The notes beneath the pieces are model-generated. The model made no database searches and was not told the origin of the DNA. It worked only from the letters and a program-made list of their open reading frames with translations. DNA of 64,000 nucleotides from Gammaproteobacteria bacterium (GTDB taxonomy: Bacteria; Pseudomonadota; Gammaproteobacteria; SZUA-229), in NCBI GenBank assembly GCA_030148865.1, contig JASBSR010000036.1, positions 1 through 64,000 of the forward strand. The letters are read 5' to 3'. Position 1 is the first letter of the stretch. Each line of letters begins with the position of its first letter. Positions 1-8,688 of this stretch are shown one piece after another. The position numbers and the translations under genes were made by a program.

Positions 1-52
1 ATACGCGGCATAGAGAACATGCCGCTAACGAACCAATCTACCAATACAGACC

Positions 53-93
53 AAATAAAAAAGGCCTCTGTTTTCCAGTGGCCTTTTTTATTT
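53..93 (-). terminator. Rho-independent terminator after tRNA-Pro
   Basis: A perfect 14-bp inverted repeat (53-66 with 80-93) has a 13-nt loop. A GGCC core is flanked by A and T runs on each side, so it can terminate in both directions. On the minus strand it starts right at the CCA end of tRNA-Pro and closes the thrS-to-merR/tRNA transcript. Bases 1-50 hold nothing I can recognise. Confidence 0.85.
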
Positions 94-169
94 GGTCGGG
101 ACGACAGGATTTGAACCTGTGACCACTTGCCCCCCAGGCAAGTGCGCTACCAGACTGCGCTACGCCCCG
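93..169 (-). tRNA. tRNA-Pro(GGG)
   Basis: The minus strand folds as a 77-nt cloverleaf. The acceptor CGGGGCG pairs with CGTCCCG, the D-arm contains AGTCTGGTAGC, the anticodon stem is CTTGC/GCAAG with loop CTGGGGG (anticodon GGG), the T-loop is TTCAAAT, and CCA is encoded. It reads CCC proline codons. It lies just downstream of the MerR-family gene on the same strand and may be cotranscribed. Confidence 0.93.
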
Positions 170-231
170 CGAGGGCGGAAGAATACACTATCGCTGAGGA
201 TGAAGAAAGCTGGATATGGGGGTGGGCTGGC

Positions 232-588
232 TCAGCCTTTGAGAATACCGAGCAAATCTTCCAGCTCGGTGCGCATCTGACGGATGATCTGCTGACTTTG
301 GTTGCTGTCGACGCTGGCGTCTTCACCGGTGAGTTTGAGCCTGGCACCGCCGATGGTGTAGCCCTGATCGTAGAGCAGGCTGCGGATCTGGCGAATCAGA
401 ATCACGTCGTGGCGCTGGTAATAGCGGCGGTTGCCGCGGCGCTTGACCGGCTTGAGCTGGGAAAATTCCTGCTCCCAGTATCTTAAAACATGGGATTTAA
501 CGCCACACAGCTCGCTGACCTCACCGATGGTGAAATAGCGTTTTCCGGGTATAACAGGTAGTTCGTTATTATTGCTGGCTTCCAGCAT
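232..588 (-). CDS. MerR-family transcriptional regulator at the end of the pheST-ihfA operon
   Basis: A 118-residue protein with an N-terminal MerR-type winged helix-turn-helix. The visible signature is [22 protein letters not shown] (residues about 18-39), followed by [12 protein letters not shown] and a short helical tail for dimerisation. There are no metal-binding cysteines, so it is unlikely to be a metal sensor. This gene is characteristically found after ihfA in gammaproteobacteria; its target is not generally known. It overlaps the end of ihfA by 20 bp, which implies translational coupling. The family call is firm and the ligand is unknown. Confidence 0.9.
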   Translation of the reverse strand: MLEASNNNELPVIPGKRYFTIGEVSELCGVKSHVLRYWEQEFSQLKPVKRRGNRRYYQRHDVILIRQIRSLLYDQGYTIGGARLKLTGEDASVDSNQSQQIIRQMRTELEDLLGILKG

Positions 589-868
589 ATGCTTCTACTC
601 GTTGCTTCAGTTTTTGTCCCGGCCTGAAGGTCACCACACGGCGTGCAGAAATCGGAATTTCTTCACCTGTTTTGGGATTACGTCCCGGACGCTCAGTTTT
701 GTCGCGCAAAACAAAGTTTCCAAAACCCGAAAGTTTAACGTGGTAGGCATCACCCAGGGCGCTGCGAACTTCTTCAAAAAAGAGTTCTACCAGCTCTTTG
801 GCTTCACGTTTGTTCAAACCCAGTTCTTCGTACAGGCTTTCCGCCATGTCGGCTTTCGTCAGTGCCAT
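569..868 (-). CDS. ihfA: Integration host factor alpha subunit
   Basis: A 99-residue HU/IHF-family DNA-bending protein, expected to pair with IhfB in a heterodimer. It starts [10 protein letters not shown] and carries the family signature [21 protein letters not shown], with the beta-arm proline that intercalates into DNA in [11 protein letters not shown]. Length and sequence are typical of IhfA rather than HU. It follows pheT closely (7 bp gap), the conserved pheST-ihfA arrangement. IHF takes part in site-specific recombination, transcription and replication initiation. Confidence 0.96.
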   Translation of the reverse strand: MALTKADMAESLYEELGLNKREAKELVELFFEEVRSALGDAYHVKLSGFGNFVLRDKTERPGRNPKTGEEIPISARRVVTFRPGQKLKQRVEAYAGSQQ

Positions 869-875
869 CTATCTC

Positions 876-3263
876 CTACTCCCGAAGTGTAGCAGCAAAA
901 TTCTGTTTTAGCGTAGCGACCAGGCTGGCTAGCTCGGCCTCTACTTCCTGATCGGTAAGAGTGCGGGAAAATTCCTGTAAAATCAAGCCCAAAGCGACAC
1001 TTTTTCGCCCCGACTCAATACCTTTTCCGGTATAAATATCAAAAACCTGCACTTCTTTGAGCAATCCTGAGGCCTGAGCCCGTAGCGTCGCCAGCAGATC
1101 GCCCACCTGCACCTCGTCCGCCACCACCAGCGCCAGATCACGGCGCACTTCAGGGAAGCGCGACAGGGGCTGAAATCTCGGCAGCGCGGCATTCAGTACT
1201 GAATTTAGATCGAGTTCAAACAGATACGCCGTCTGCTCGATATCCAGTACCTTCTGCGCCGAGGGATGCAGCGCACCCAGCCAGCCAATGGCTTCGCCCG
1301 CGACCAGAATCTGTGCGCTCTGACCGGGATGCAGCGCCGGATGTTCAGCAACAACAAATTTGATCTCACCCGGCAGTCTTACCAGCAGTGCTTCTACATC
1401 GGCTTTGAGATCAAAAAAATCAACCTTACGCACAGGTTCACCCCATTGTTCAGCCTGCAATTCTCCGCATATCACCCCGGCAATGCGTGGCATCTGTTCC
1501 GGCAGTTTGTCATTGCCCTTCATGAAACACAGCCCGGTTTCAAACAATCGCACCCGGCCATGCTGGCGATTGAGATTGTGCCGCAAAGCCTGCAATAGAC
1601 CAGGCCACAGCGTAGTCCGCATCACCGACATTTCTGAGGAAATCGGATTGGCCAGAGCCACAGCTTCGATAGCAGTATCCAGCACCTGCTGGAACTTGGG
1701 CTCGACAAAACTGTAGGTGATCGCCTCAAAATAGCCTCGATCAACCAGTATTTGTTTCAGAGCTGATTGAGCGAGCCGATCCTCAGGCTGTGCCTGCATG
1801 CGTGAACGATACAGCGGCTGCGTGCGCGGGATATTGTTGTAGCCGTAAATGCGTACCAGCTCTTCCAGTAGATCGGCTTCGATATTGATGTCAAAGCGAA
1901 AGCTCGGTGGCGTCACTGACCAGCCAGTTTTGTCAGTTGTTACCTGCATGCCGAGGCGCTGCAGAATATCGCTGACTTCGTTATCTGCCAGCTCGATTCC
2001 CAGCAAACGCTGGATACGATCTTTGCGCAGCGCTATCGGTGCGCGCGTCGCGGGATGAAACTGCGTTGTGTGTTCGACTACAGGGCCAGCTTGGCCGTCA
2101 CAGGTTTCCAGTATCAATGCGCTGGCACGTTCCAGCGCCGGCAGCTGCAGGGCAGGATCGACACCACGTTCGAAACGATGCGAAGAATCAGTATGCAAAC
2201 CATAGGAACGTGCCTTGCCAGCGATGACTTCCGGCGTAAAAAACGCGCTCTCTAAAAATATCGCCTTGGTCGCATTCGATACACCCGAGTTTTCGCCACC
2301 CATAACACCGGCAAGTGCCAGCGCGCGAGTGTTATCCGCAATCACCAGAGTTTCAGCATCCAGTTCAATGGTCTTGCCGTCCAGTAAAGTGATCGTTTCC
2401 TTGGCTTTGGCGTAGCGAACTTCGATACCCGAATCCAGCATGGCAAGATCAAACGCGTGCATCGGCTGGCCGAGTTCGAGCATGACATAATTGGTGATAT
2501 CGACAATTGCACCCAGACTGCGAATCCCGGCACGGCGTAAACGCTCAATCATCCATAAGGGTGTCGCAGCAGTCACATCTACATCGGAGATCACGCGTCC
2601 GACATAATGGGTGCAGGCTTTATCTGCCGACAGTGTGACCTGCAAGCTTGTTTTGCTCGCAGGCTTAACAGCAGCACACGCCTGCGGACTGACGGCACAT
2701 TGATTCAACGTGCCGAGCTCGCGGGCGACACCGGCAATACTTAAACAATCACCACGATTGGGGGTCAGATCAATTTCGATCACGGTATCATCGAGTTCGA
2801 GATAATCGCGCACTGATCTGCCGACTGGTGCATCTTCCGGCAGCTCCATTAAACCGTCCGCACTGTCTGCCAGTCCGAGTTCTTTCTCCGAACACAGCAT
2901 GCCGAAGGACGCAACGCCACGCAGTTTCGCCGCCTTGATTTTAAATGTCTCGCCTTTGTTAGCCGCCGGTAACACTGCGCCAACTTTTGCCAACGCGACC
3001 ATTAACCCGGCGCGCACGTTGGCGGCACCACAAACAATTTGTAAAGTCTCGTTACCGTCGAACACCTGACACACATTTAACTTGTCAGCATCGGGATGTT
3101 TTTCCAGAGATTCAACCCGCGCCACCACGACATCGTTAAATGCCGCCGCTGCCGGTTCCACACCATCGACTTCGAGACCTGCCATAGTTAACTGATCACA
3201 TAATTCAGTGGTGGTGATCTTCGGGTTAACCCAGCTACGCAACCATTGTTCGCTAAATTTCAT
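876..3263 (-). CDS. pheT: Phenylalanine-tRNA ligase beta subunit
   Basis: A 795-residue beta subunit of the heterotetrameric PheRS that charges tRNA-Phe. Full length for bacteria. Domains in order: tRNA-binding OB fold (about 40-150, VVVARVESLEKHPDADKLNVC), B3/B4 editing domain (about 210-385, ITNYVMLELGQPMHAFD), B5 domain (about 400-475), catalytic-like core, and the C-terminal anticodon-binding FDX-ACB domain (last 95 residues, SRFPEVRRDLALVV). It lies 101 bp downstream of pheS, and that gap holds a degenerate repeat instead of the usual tight spacing. The catalytic site itself is in PheS. Confidence 0.97.
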   Translation of the reverse strand: MKFSEQWLRSWVNPKITTTELCDQLTMAGLEVDGVEPAAAAFNDVVVARVESLEKHPDADKLNVCQVFDGNETLQIVCGAANVRAGLMVALAKVGAVLPAANKGETFKIKAAKLRGVASFGMLCSEKELGLADSADGLMELPEDAPVGRSVRDYLELDDTVIEIDLTPNRGDCLSIAGVARELGTLNQCAVSPQACAAVKPASKTSLQVTLSADKACTHYVGRVISDVDVTAATPLWMIERLRRAGIRSLGAIVDITNYVMLELGQPMHAFDLAMLDSGIEVRYAKAKETITLLDGKTIELDAETLVIADNTRALALAGVMGGENSGVSNATKAIFLESAFFTPEVIAGKARSYGLHTDSSHRFERGVDPALQLPALERASALILETCDGQAGPVVEHTTQFHPATRAPIALRKDRIQRLLGIELADNEVSDILQRLGMQVTTDKTGWSVTPPSFRFDINIEADLLEELVRIYGYNNIPRTQPLYRSRMQAQPEDRLAQSALKQILVDRGYFEAITYSFVEPKFQQVLDTAIEAVALANPISSEMSVMRTTLWPGLLQALRHNLNRQHGRVRLFETGLCFMKGNDKLPEQMPRIAGVICGELQAEQWGEPVRKVDFFDLKADVEALLVRLPGEIKFVVAEHPALHPGQSAQILVAGEAIGWLGALHPSAQKVLDIEQTAYLFELDLNSVLNAALPRFQPLSRFPEVRRDLALVVADEVQVGDLLATLRAQASGLLKEVQVFDIYTGKGIESGRKSVALGLILQEFSRTLTDQEVEAELASLVATLKQNFAATLRE

Positions 3264-3264
3264 C

Positions 3265-3350
3265 TATTAAATCCAAAGAAAACTTCTGCAAATGAACGCT
3301 AATTCTTTTTTTGACTTACATTTGCGTGTATTTGCGTGAAGCCGCGCAGC
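3265..3350. repeat. Degenerate intergenic repeat between pheS and pheT
   Basis: The 101-bp spacer between pheS and pheT contains the internally repetitive ATTTGCGTGTATTTGCGTGAA. A loosely matching opposite-strand arm, TTCTGCAAATGAACGCTAAT, gives an imperfect palindrome. The style (CGCAAAT/ATTTGCG words in inverted order) resembles the repeat at 10822-10920. It is non-coding and sits inside an operon, so it would be transcribed as a hairpin. Confidence 0.5.
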
Positions 3351-3364
3351 GGTAAGCGGACTCA

Positions 3365-4390
<1,026 letters not shown>

Positions 4391-4410
4391 CTAAACAAAT
4401 GCAGGATAAA

Positions 4411-4440
4411 ATTGAAAAGGGGGAAGCAAGCTTCCCCCTC
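4411..4440 (-). terminator. Hairpin terminator or attenuator between rplT and pheS
   Basis: On the minus strand GGGGGAAG-cttg-CTTCCCCC (4419-4438) is followed by TTTTCAATTTT. It lies after the rplT stop and about 38 bp before the pheS start. Its position matches the pheST attenuator of enterobacteria. No convincing leader peptide precedes the hairpin; see findings. Confidence 0.75.
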
Positions 4441-4484
4441 AAACATTCAGTGTGACATCAGAGGATGACCACAAACAGCCGTAC

Positions 4485-4844
4485 TTATGCTGCCAGGGCT
4501 TGCTTCGCTTTCTCAGCAATCTGACCGAAGGCATTCATGTCATGCACCGCAAGGTCAGCCAGCACTTTACGATCGATTTCAACGTCGGCTTTGTTCAAAC
4601 CGTCGATCAAACGACTGTACGACATACCACATTCACGCGCTGCCGCATTGATACGTGCAATCCACAATGAACGAAATGTGCGTTTTTTAACTTTACGGTC
4701 ACGGTACGCATATTGACCAGCTTTGGTTACCGCCTGGGTGGCCACACGATAGACACGACTCCGCGCGCCATAATAACCTTTTGCTTTCGCTAGAACTTTT
4801 TTATGACGTGCTCTAGCCTGTACGCCTCTTTTTACTCTTGGCAT
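4485..4844 (-). CDS. rplT: 50S ribosomal protein L20
   Basis: A 119-residue, strongly basic L20, of standard length. It begins [30 protein letters not shown], the typical rRNA-binding N-terminal extension, and ends in the globular domain with [18 protein letters not shown]20 is needed early in large-subunit assembly and in many bacteria represses its own operon by binding mRNA. It follows rpmI by 13 bp; AGAGGA upstream supports this ATG. Confidence 0.98.
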   Translation of the reverse strand: MPRVKRGVQARARHKKVLAKAKGYYGARSRVYRVATQAVTKAGQYAYRDRKVKKRTFRSLWIARINAAARECGMSYSRLIDGLNKADVEIDRKVLADLAVHDMNAFGQIAEKAKQALAA

Positions 4845-4857
4845 GTTCTATATCCTC

Positions 4858-5055
4858 TTAAACGTACGGCATCATACGATTGACCATTTTCACGTCGCTC
4901 GCATGCACAGTGGCATCATCACGTAAATGACGTTTACGCTTGCTGCTCTTTTTGGTGAGGATATGACGGCGGAACGATTGCGCTCGTTTGAATCCGCCGG
5001 AACCCGTGCGTCTAAAACGCTTGGCTGCGCCACGATTAGTTTTCATCTTAGGCAT
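4858..5055 (-). CDS. rpmI: 50S ribosomal protein L35
   Basis: A 65-residue L35 beginning [20 protein letters not shown]. The ORF track extends ten residues further upstream, but AGGAG lies just before this internal ATG and L35 proteins begin here, so I shortened it. The protein is very basic and binds 23S rRNA. It lies between infC and rplT, the conserved infC-rpmI-rplT order. Confidence 0.97.
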   Translation of the reverse strand: MPKMKTNRGAAKRFRRTGSGGFKRAQSFRRHILTKKSSKRKRHLRDDATVHASDVKMVNRMMPYV

Positions 5056-5155
5056 GTGCCTGCTCCTATAATGTGTGTTCTTCAAAAATAAGCACGGTGT
5101 TCATCCCTGACGCTTGTTACCGGCTCACTCGTTTGCAGCATGACACTGCAACGAT

Positions 5156-5677
5156 TTATTTGCTCTTTTTCGGACCCAGCAGCATCACCATTTGCCGCCC
5201 TTCCATTCCGGGCATTTGCTCGACGACACCAATCTCTGCAAGATCGGCTTCAACGCGTTTCAGTAACTGCATTCCCAGTTCCTGATGAGCAAATTCGCGA
5301 CCACGAAAGCGCATGGTCACTTTGGTTTTATCCCCCTCTTCGAGAAATTTCTTCAAGGAACGCAGCTTGACCTGATAATCACCTTCCTCGGTCCGCGGTC
5401 GAAACTTGATTTCCTTAATCTGAGTTTTCTTCTGCTTCTTTTTGGACGCCTGATTTTTTTTGCTGTTCTCAAAACGGAACTTGCCAAAATCCATGATGCG
5501 ACATACGGGCGGCTTGGCATTCGGCGATACTTCGACCAGATCCAGTCCAGCCTCGGCGGCCATTTTGACGGCCTGTTCACTCGACATCAGGCCTAGCTGT
5601 TCACCTTCTGCATCAATGACCCGAACTTCCGGGTAAGTAATGGCATCGTTCAATAGCGTCTTCTTGGGTGCTGCGAT
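5156..5677 (-). CDS. infC: Translation initiation factor IF-3, probable AUC start
   Basis: IF-3 binds the 30S subunit, checks start-codon pairing and blocks premature subunit joining. The N-domain ([13 protein letters not shown] onward), the lysine-rich linker ([22 protein letters not shown]) and the C-domain ([13 protein letters not shown]) are all present. The track starts at a TTG (5653). That TTG has no Shine-Dalgarno, whereas AGGAG lies seven bases before an in-frame ATC at 5677. Starting there gives 173 residues, beginning [18 protein letters not shown], near the usual 175-180. Known infC genes use AUU or another rare codon, which lets IF-3 repress its own synthesis. The start is inferred; the identity is certain. 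Confidence 0.93.
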   Translation of the reverse strand: MAAPKKTLLNDAITYPEVRVIDAEGEQLGLMSSEQAVKMAAEAGLDLVEVSPNAKPPVCRIMDFGKFRFENSKKNQASKKKQKKTQIKEIKFRPRTEEGDYQVKLRSLKKFLEEGDKTKVTMRFRGREFAHQELGMQLLKRVEADLAEIGVVEQMPGMEGRQMVMLLGPKKSK

Positions 5678-5687
5678 TTTCGTGCTC

Positions 5688-7625
5688 CTATAAAGCAGTG
5701 CGACCGCGGCCCACGATTTCTGCTGAGAATCGGCTGGCCAGGTCTGCTAAAGACATGGCGCCAAGATCTTCTCCGCCTCGTGTGCGTACGGCCACTGTAT
5801 GTGTTTCGAGCTCCCGGTCGCCAATCACCAGCATGTAGGGAACCCGCTGTATTGTGTGCTCGCGGATTTTAAAGCCAATTTTCTCATTTCTCAAGTCCAG
5901 TTCGACTTTAAATCCTTGTTCAACAAGGAAATCGTGTGCTTTTTGTGCAAAACTGGCCTGTTTGTCAGTAATGTTCATCACCACCGCCTGCACCGGTGCC
6001 AGCCAGAGCGGAAATTTGCCCTCGTGCTCTTCGATGAGTATGCCAATAAAACGCTCGACCGAGCCCAGAATCGCGCGGTGCAGCATCACCGGCACCTTGC
6101 GAGTATCATCTTCGGCGACATACTGGGCGTCGAGCCGACCGGGCATGGAAAAATCCACCTGCATGGTGCCACACTGCCACTGGCGACCGAGACAGTCTTT
6201 CAGCACGAATTCGATTTTCGGACCGTAGAACGCGCCTTCGCCGGGCTGTAATTTCCAGTCCAGACCCTTGTTATCCAGCGCCAGTTCCAGCGCTTTTTCA
6301 GCCTTATCCCAGGCCGCATCGTCACCGACGCGCTGCTCCGGGCGGGTCGATAGCGCCACCAGGATCTCGCTGAAACCAAAGTCGGCATAGACCTCGTAGA
6401 CCAGATCAATGAAAGCCGACACTTCGTCCTGCAGCTGATCTTCGGTACAGAAAATATGGGCGTCATCCTGGACAAAATTGCGTACCCGCATCAAACCGTG
6501 CAGCGTGCCCGAAGGCTCGTTACGGTGACAGGAACCAAACTCGGCCATCCGCAACGGCAGATCGCGGTAGCTCTTCAGGCCCTGATTGAACACCTGAATA
6601 TGGCAGGGGCAGTTCATCGGCTTGACTGCGAAATCGCGGTTTTCCGAATGCGTGGTAAACATCATGTCGCCGAACTTGTCCCAGTGTCCGGATTTTTCCC
6701 AGAGACTGCGGTCGACAATCTGCGGCGTGTGGATTTCTTCATAACCGTGGCGGCGTAACTTGTTGCGAATATAGTTCTGCACTTCCAGATAAATGCGCCA
6801 GCCCTTGTCGTGCCAGAACACCATGCCCGGCGCTTCTTCCTGGGTGTGAAACAGGCCCAGTTTTTTCGCCAGCTTGCGATGATCGCGTTTCTCGGCTTCT
6901 TCGAGCTGGTGCAGATAGTGTTTGAGCTGTTTTTTATCCGCCCAGGCCGTGCCATAAATGCGCTGCAGCATTTCATTGTTTGAATCGCCGCGCCAGTAAG
7001 CACCGGCGAGCTTCATTAATTTGAAGCCTTTGCCGAGCTTGCCGGTGCTGGGCAAATGCGGGCCACGGCAGACATCGAACCAGTCGCCCTGACGATACAC
7101 CGAGATTTCTACACCCTCGGGAATATTCTGCTCGATAATCTGGACTTTGTAGTCTTCGCCCAGCTCGGCAAAGGTTTTGATCGCAGTCTCGCGATCCCAG
7201 ACTTCACGCTCAATGGCCAGATCGCGTTTCACGATCTCGTGCATCCGCGCTTCGATTTTTTCCAGGTCTTCGGGAACAAATTTTTCGTCACGAGCGAAAT
7301 CGTAATAAAAGCCGTTTTCGATTGCCGGACCAAGGGTCACCTGAGTACCGGGATAGAGCTCCTGCACTGCCTGCGCCATAACATGCGCGGCATCGTGGCG
7401 CATCAGCTCCAGCGCGTCTTCATCGCGCGCGGTAATAATCGCCAGCTCGGTATCGTTATTGATGAGATAAGAAGCATCAACCAGCTCGCCATCGACGCGG
7501 CCCGCCAGCGTGGCTTTCGCCAGCCCGGGGCCAATCGCCTCGGCCACCGCCATCACGGTCACGGGGGCATCAAATTCACGTTGGGAGCCGTCCGGCAGAG
7601 TAATGACAAGGGCATTTTGGGGCAT
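5688..7625 (-). CDS. thrS: Threonine-tRNA ligase
   Basis: A 645-residue ThrRS. Domains in order: TGS (about 1-62), editing N2 domain with [12 protein letters not shown] (about 75-225), class II catalytic core, and anticodon-binding domain (last 110 residues). The zinc ligand cysteine is in MNCPCHIQ; motif 2 is [26 protein letters not shown] lies before the ATG. It is the first gene of the translation operon and ends 10 bp before the proposed infC start. The leader contains tRNA-like fragments, which matters because E. coli ThrRS represses itself by binding a tRNA-mimicking operator; whether this happens here is not shown. Confidence 0.97.
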   Translation of the reverse strand: MPQNALVITLPDGSQREFDAPVTVMAVAEAIGPGLAKATLAGRVDGELVDASYLINNDTELAIITARDEDALELMRHDAAHVMAQAVQELYPGTQVTLGPAIENGFYYDFARDEKFVPEDLEKIEARMHEIVKRDLAIEREVWDRETAIKTFAELGEDYKVQIIEQNIPEGVEISVYRQGDWFDVCRGPHLPSTGKLGKGFKLMKLAGAYWRGDSNNEMLQRIYGTAWADKKQLKHYLHQLEEAEKRDHRKLAKKLGLFHTQEEAPGMVFWHDKGWRIYLEVQNYIRNKLRRHGYEEIHTPQIVDRSLWEKSGHWDKFGDMMFTTHSENRDFAVKPMNCPCHIQVFNQGLKSYRDLPLRMAEFGSCHRNEPSGTLHGLMRVRNFVQDDAHIFCTEDQLQDEVSAFIDLVYEVYADFGFSEILVALSTRPEQRVGDDAAWDKAEKALELALDNKGLDWKLQPGEGAFYGPKIEFVLKDCLGRQWQCGTMQVDFSMPGRLDAQYVAEDDTRKVPVMLHRAILGSVERFIGILIEEHEGKFPLWLAPVQAVVMNITDKQASFAQKAHDFLVEQGFKVELDLRNEKIGFKIREHTIQRVPYMLVIGDRELETHTVAVRTRGGEDLGAMSLADLASRFSAEIVGRGRTAL

Positions 7626-7679
7626 AGTATTCTCCAGTGGCGGCCGATACGAGGAACCGCGTGATTATGATGTTGGCTT

Positions 7680-7714
7680 GTTCTACCACTGAAACTGGCA
7701 GGCACGAGTGGATT
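7680..7714 (-). repeat. tRNA-like fragments in the thrS leader
   Basis: On the minus strand, 18 of 19 bases at 7714-7696 match the 3' end of tRNA-Val including CCA (AATCCACTCGTGCCTGCCA). They are followed directly by a D-arm-like GTTTCAGTGGTAGAAC (7695-7680). These lie about 55-90 bases upstream of the thrS start. They are either debris of a broken tRNA gene or part of the thrS leader structure. Confidence 0.6.
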
Positions 7715-7800
7715 ACTCCAGGCATCCATGCCTTCCGCCCCCTGCGGGGGTCAGCCTTCGGCTGTTCAAAATCGCTCCCAGCGATTTTGTCGAACCATCT
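7715..7800 (-). repeat. Hairpin-rich tRNA-associated element, copy 1
   Basis: Read on the minus strand: hairpin CAAAATCGCT-ggg-AGCGATTTTG, then AACAGCCGAAGGCTG, CCCCCGCAGGGGG and GGCATGGATGCC, four short stems in series. It is bordered on one side by a tRNA-Val 3' fragment (7696-7714) and on the other by an inverted tRNA-Val T-arm (7808-7830). The order of stems and the word GGGAGCGA.TTTGAACA recur at 15723-15805. It shows no coding potential. Confidence 0.6.
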
Positions 7801-7807
7801 ATTTATT

Positions 7808-7830
7808 GTCGGTGGTTCAAATCCACTCGA
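7808..7830 (+). pseudogene. Inverted T-arm fragment of tRNA-Val
   Basis: GTCGGTGGTTCAAATCCACTCGA is the T-arm of tRNA-Val in the opposite orientation to the intact gene that begins 11 bp away. The two T-arms form a long inverted repeat across 7808-7870 that could extrude as a cruciform. It is too short to function as a tRNA. Confidence 0.65.
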
Positions 7831-7840
7831 CCGGTGAAAC

Positions 7841-7917
7841 TGGTAGGCACGAGTGGATTCGAACCACCGACCTCTTCCATGTCAAGGAAGCGCTCTAACC
7901 AACTGAGCTACGCGCCT
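7841..7917 (-). tRNA. tRNA-Val(GAC)
   Basis: A complete 77-nt cloverleaf on the minus strand. The acceptor AGGCGCG pairs with CGTGCCT with one G-T wobble, the D-arm is GCTCAGTTGGTTAGAGC, the anticodon stem CTTCC/GGAAG holds loop TTGACAT (anticodon GAC), the T-arm contains TTCGAAT, and CCA is encoded. It is the only intact copy in a cluster of broken tRNA-Val copies and lies upstream of thrS on the same strand. Confidence 0.93.
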
Positions 7918-8113
7918 GTATTATTTCTTCATTCTAAACTACGCTCGGATTCGCTGTCACGACACCGACCCCTTCCATGTCAAGCCTTGTCCATACAAGC
8001 GGGCTCTAACCCACTGAGCTACGCGCCTGTATTATTTCTTCATTCTAAACTACGCTCGGATTCGCTGTCACGACACCGACCTCTTCCATGTCAAGCCTTG
8101 TCCACAAAGCCGA
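7902..8113 (-). repeat. Tandem 111-bp direct repeat containing tRNA-Val parts
   Basis: Bases 7902-8003 recur with an offset of 111 at 8013-8113 at high identity. The unit comprises the start of the tRNA-Val gene plus its upstream flank (AGAATGAAGAAATAATACAGG on the minus strand) and an altered anticodon/T region. This looks like tandem duplication of the promoter-proximal side of tRNA-Val. Confidence 0.8.
7963..8028 (-). pseudogene. Broken tRNA-Val copy with inserted hairpin, A
   Basis: Minus strand AGGCGCGTAGCTCAGTGGGT matches the acceptor and D-arm of the intact tRNA-Val, and CTTGACATGG retains the anticodon. Between them the normal sequence is replaced by CCGCTTGTATGGACAAGG, which folds as CTTGT-atgg-ACAAG. 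After GGTCGGTG the T-loop and acceptor 3' strand are replaced. It cannot form a standard cloverleaf. Confidence 0.75.
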
Positions 8114-8138
8114 GCTAACCCACTGGGCTTCGCTGAGG
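8073..8138 (-). pseudogene. Broken tRNA-Val copy with inserted hairpin, B
   Basis: A second, more decayed copy 111 bp further upstream on the minus strand. GTGGGTTAGCTCGGC retains a damaged D-arm, CTTTGTGGACAAGG is the inserted hairpin region, and CTTGACATGGAAGAGGTCGG retains the anticodon arm. The 3' half is replaced as in copy A. Confidence 0.7.
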
Positions 8139-8144
8139 CGCGAA

Positions 8145-8176
8145 CAGTATCAGAGTATACTTTATTTCTCAAGAGA
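8145..8176 (-). promoter_or_regulatory. Possible promoter of the tRNA-Val region
   Basis: On the minus strand TTGAGA is followed 15 bases later by GATACT, then a GC-rich stretch, upstream of the tRNA-Val copies. Spacing is short, so the call is tentative. The rest of 8139-8238 shows nothing else I can name. Confidence 0.3.
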
Positions 8177-8238
8177 TTCGCCGCTGAGAGCGACTATAAG
8201 ACTGTCAGTCATTAACATCCGACGAAAAACTGACGCAA

Positions 8239-8688
8239 TCAGTCTGCTTTCCTGACATCGTCAAACACTTCCTGAATATCGTTCTGCCAACGATGAAAAA
8301 TAGCTTTGTCATGCTCGTCGTTAATCATTTTTGCAAACAACGCAGGATTAGCTGTAACCAGCACGCTTTCCCCGTTTTCTGCAAAAATGGATACTTTTGG
8401 CGGCATATAGGGGATCAGCAGCGGATATTTTTTTATCAGATAATGCATCTCATCCGGTTTGGCCACAAATACCACACGATATTTGTCTGTGTGGTAACCC
8501 ATACCGGTAAGTCCAACATCAATTCGCTGGACACGCGTTACTGTATAGCCATGTTCTTTAACCGAGGTTTGCAAGGTCAGCATGGCTTCGGGAAATTTTT
8601 GCTGGGAGCGCACCATAATGAGCTCATCTGCCTGCGCTGATATGGTTTGCAGCATGACAAAGGTACATATAAGCAATCGCTTCATCAT
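8239..8688 (-). CDS. Secreted DUF302 protein
   Basis: A 149-residue protein with an N-terminal signal peptide (KRLLICTFVMLQTISAQA, cleavage near residue 20), so probably periplasmic. The rest matches the DUF302 pattern: an amphipathic N-terminal helix, EHGYTVTRVQRIDVGL, a central YRVVFVAKPDEM, and the C-terminal strand with PPKVSIFAENG. DUF302 proteins are small alpha/beta domains of unresolved biochemical role. Its start overlaps the stop of the upstream cytochrome-DUF302 gene by 4 bp, so the two are translationally coupled and probably act together. No cofactor-binding motif is visible. Confidence 0.85.
   Translation of the reverse strand: MMKRLLICTFVMLQTISAQADELIMVRSQQKFPEAMLTLQTSVKEHGYTVTRVQRIDVGLTGMGYHTDKYRVVFVAKPDEMHYLIKKYPLLIPYMPPKVSIFAENGESVLVTANPALFAKMINDEHDKAIFHRWQNDIQEVFDDVRKAD

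Noticed and set aside
92-280. 62-residue ORF MVGTTGFEPVTTCPP
   Set aside because: It is the antisense translation of tRNA-Pro.
7708-8118. 136-residue plus-strand ORF with LVGTSGFEPPTSS-like segments
   Set aside because: It is the antisense translation of tRNA-Val and its broken copies; such ORFs are a common artefact.
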